Source: JBLKSS01 sp047607725 (GTDB lineage Bacteria; Pseudomonadota; Gammaproteobacteria; Enterobacterales; Enterobacteriaceae). From it: a DNA stretch of 7,176 bases. Below, one piece after another: positions 7,039-7,176 of the stretch; position 1 is the stretch's first letter, and each line of letters starts with the position of its first letter. Made by a program: the position numbers and the translations under genes. The stretch lies in the NCBI RefSeq assembly GCF_047607725.1, contig NZ_JBLKSS010000190.1, forward strand, positions 1 to 7,176. The letters run 5' to 3'. Under the pieces are notes generated by a model. It was not told the DNA's origin and did not search any database. It was given only the letters and a program-made list of their open reading frames with translations.

Positions 7039-7176
7039 GTAAGCGCCCCGTGGAGGACGTCTTGAATTATTGGTGGGTTTGTTGTATGAGACAGTAAACC
7101 TACGTTACACGCTTATGCTCATTGCATTTTCACATTATATTGATTTTAATAACTTTTATTTCCATCCCGGTTTGAG
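7039..7176 (+). mobile_element. End of an IS66-like insertion sequence (right copy of inverted pair)
   Basis: Perfect inverted copy of 4-141, starting GTAAGCGCC at its inner edge and running to the window end, so the full repeat probably continues to the right. It ends 14 bases before the GTG and 23 bases before the preferred ATG of wbdD, replacing whatever lay upstream of that gene. Reading outward it contains a plausible promoter, TTGAAT at 7062-7067 and TATGAG at 7085-7090 with a 17-base spacer, which could serve the element's own transposase genes; the same pair occurs in the left copy at 113-118 and 90-95 on the other strand. Zero mismatches over 138 bases suggest two recent copies of one element or gene conversion between them. 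Confidence 0.7.
7134..7139 (-). promoter_or_regulatory. TATAAT box in IS end facing wbdD
   Basis: The minus strand has a perfect TATAAT inside the right IS end, pointing inward to wbdD about 110 bases downstream. No good -35 is found: at a 17-base spacing the hexamer is GAAATA, two of six matches. If used, it could replace the lost operon promoter. The mirror box at 41-46 on the plus strand would read antisense into gnd. AT-rich sequence yields such boxes by chance. Confidence 0.2.

Noticed and set aside
1..7176. CRISPR array, tRNA/rRNA genes, toxin-antitoxin or anti-phage defence genes
   Set aside because: No regularly spaced repeats, no cloverleaf-like segments and no spare gene space were seen; the window is filled by four O-antigen genes, the gnd fragment and IS ends.

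Overview
The window looks like enterobacterial (Enterobacterales) chromosome, taken from a polysaccharide locus. The reading frames closely match the polymannose O-antigen genes of Escherichia coli O8/O9/O9a and Klebsiella O3/O5 as I recall them. The first third of gnd, a usual border gene of enterobacterial O-antigen clusters, follows on the same strand. The fairly GC-rich coding sequence and the IS-broken genes would fit an IS-rich lineage such as Sodalis, but I cannot fix genus or species from the sequence.

Layout. All genes lie on the minus strand, so transcription runs from right to left. In transcription order they are wbdD (about 7015-5048; methyltransferase-kinase that caps the O chain), a wbdA-like mannosyltransferase (5042-3069), wbdB (2972-1836), wbdC (1836-703), a 121-base spacer with a likely promoter, and the 5' third of gnd (581-138). 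wbdC should start the chain, WbdB and WbdA should extend it with mannose, and WbdD should stop it by adding phosphate and then methyl. The tight spacing (5 bases wbdD-wbdA, 1-base overlap wbdB-wbdC) indicates one operon. The nucleotide-sugar genes (manB, manC) and the ABC exporter (wzm, wzt), which normally precede wbdD, are not in the window.

Both edges carry the same 138-base sequence in opposite orientation (4-141 and 7039-7176), with no mismatch. The inner ends both begin GTAAGCG, the hallmark end of IS66-family insertion sequences, so I read them as ends of two identical IS copies extending outward beyond the window. The left copy cuts gnd after codon 146 and its terminal GTAA supplies the stop codon. 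The right copy ends just before wbdD, cutting the operon from its upstream genes and native promoter.

The points most worth following up are the short, proline-broken coiled coil of WbdD (the part that acts as the chain-length ruler in E. coli O9a), the WbdA-like enzyme whose second glycosyltransferase domain lacks its catalytic half, a possible one-base frameshift at the end of that gene, and the IS pair that has made gnd a pseudogene and may have silenced, rewired or inverted the O-antigen block.
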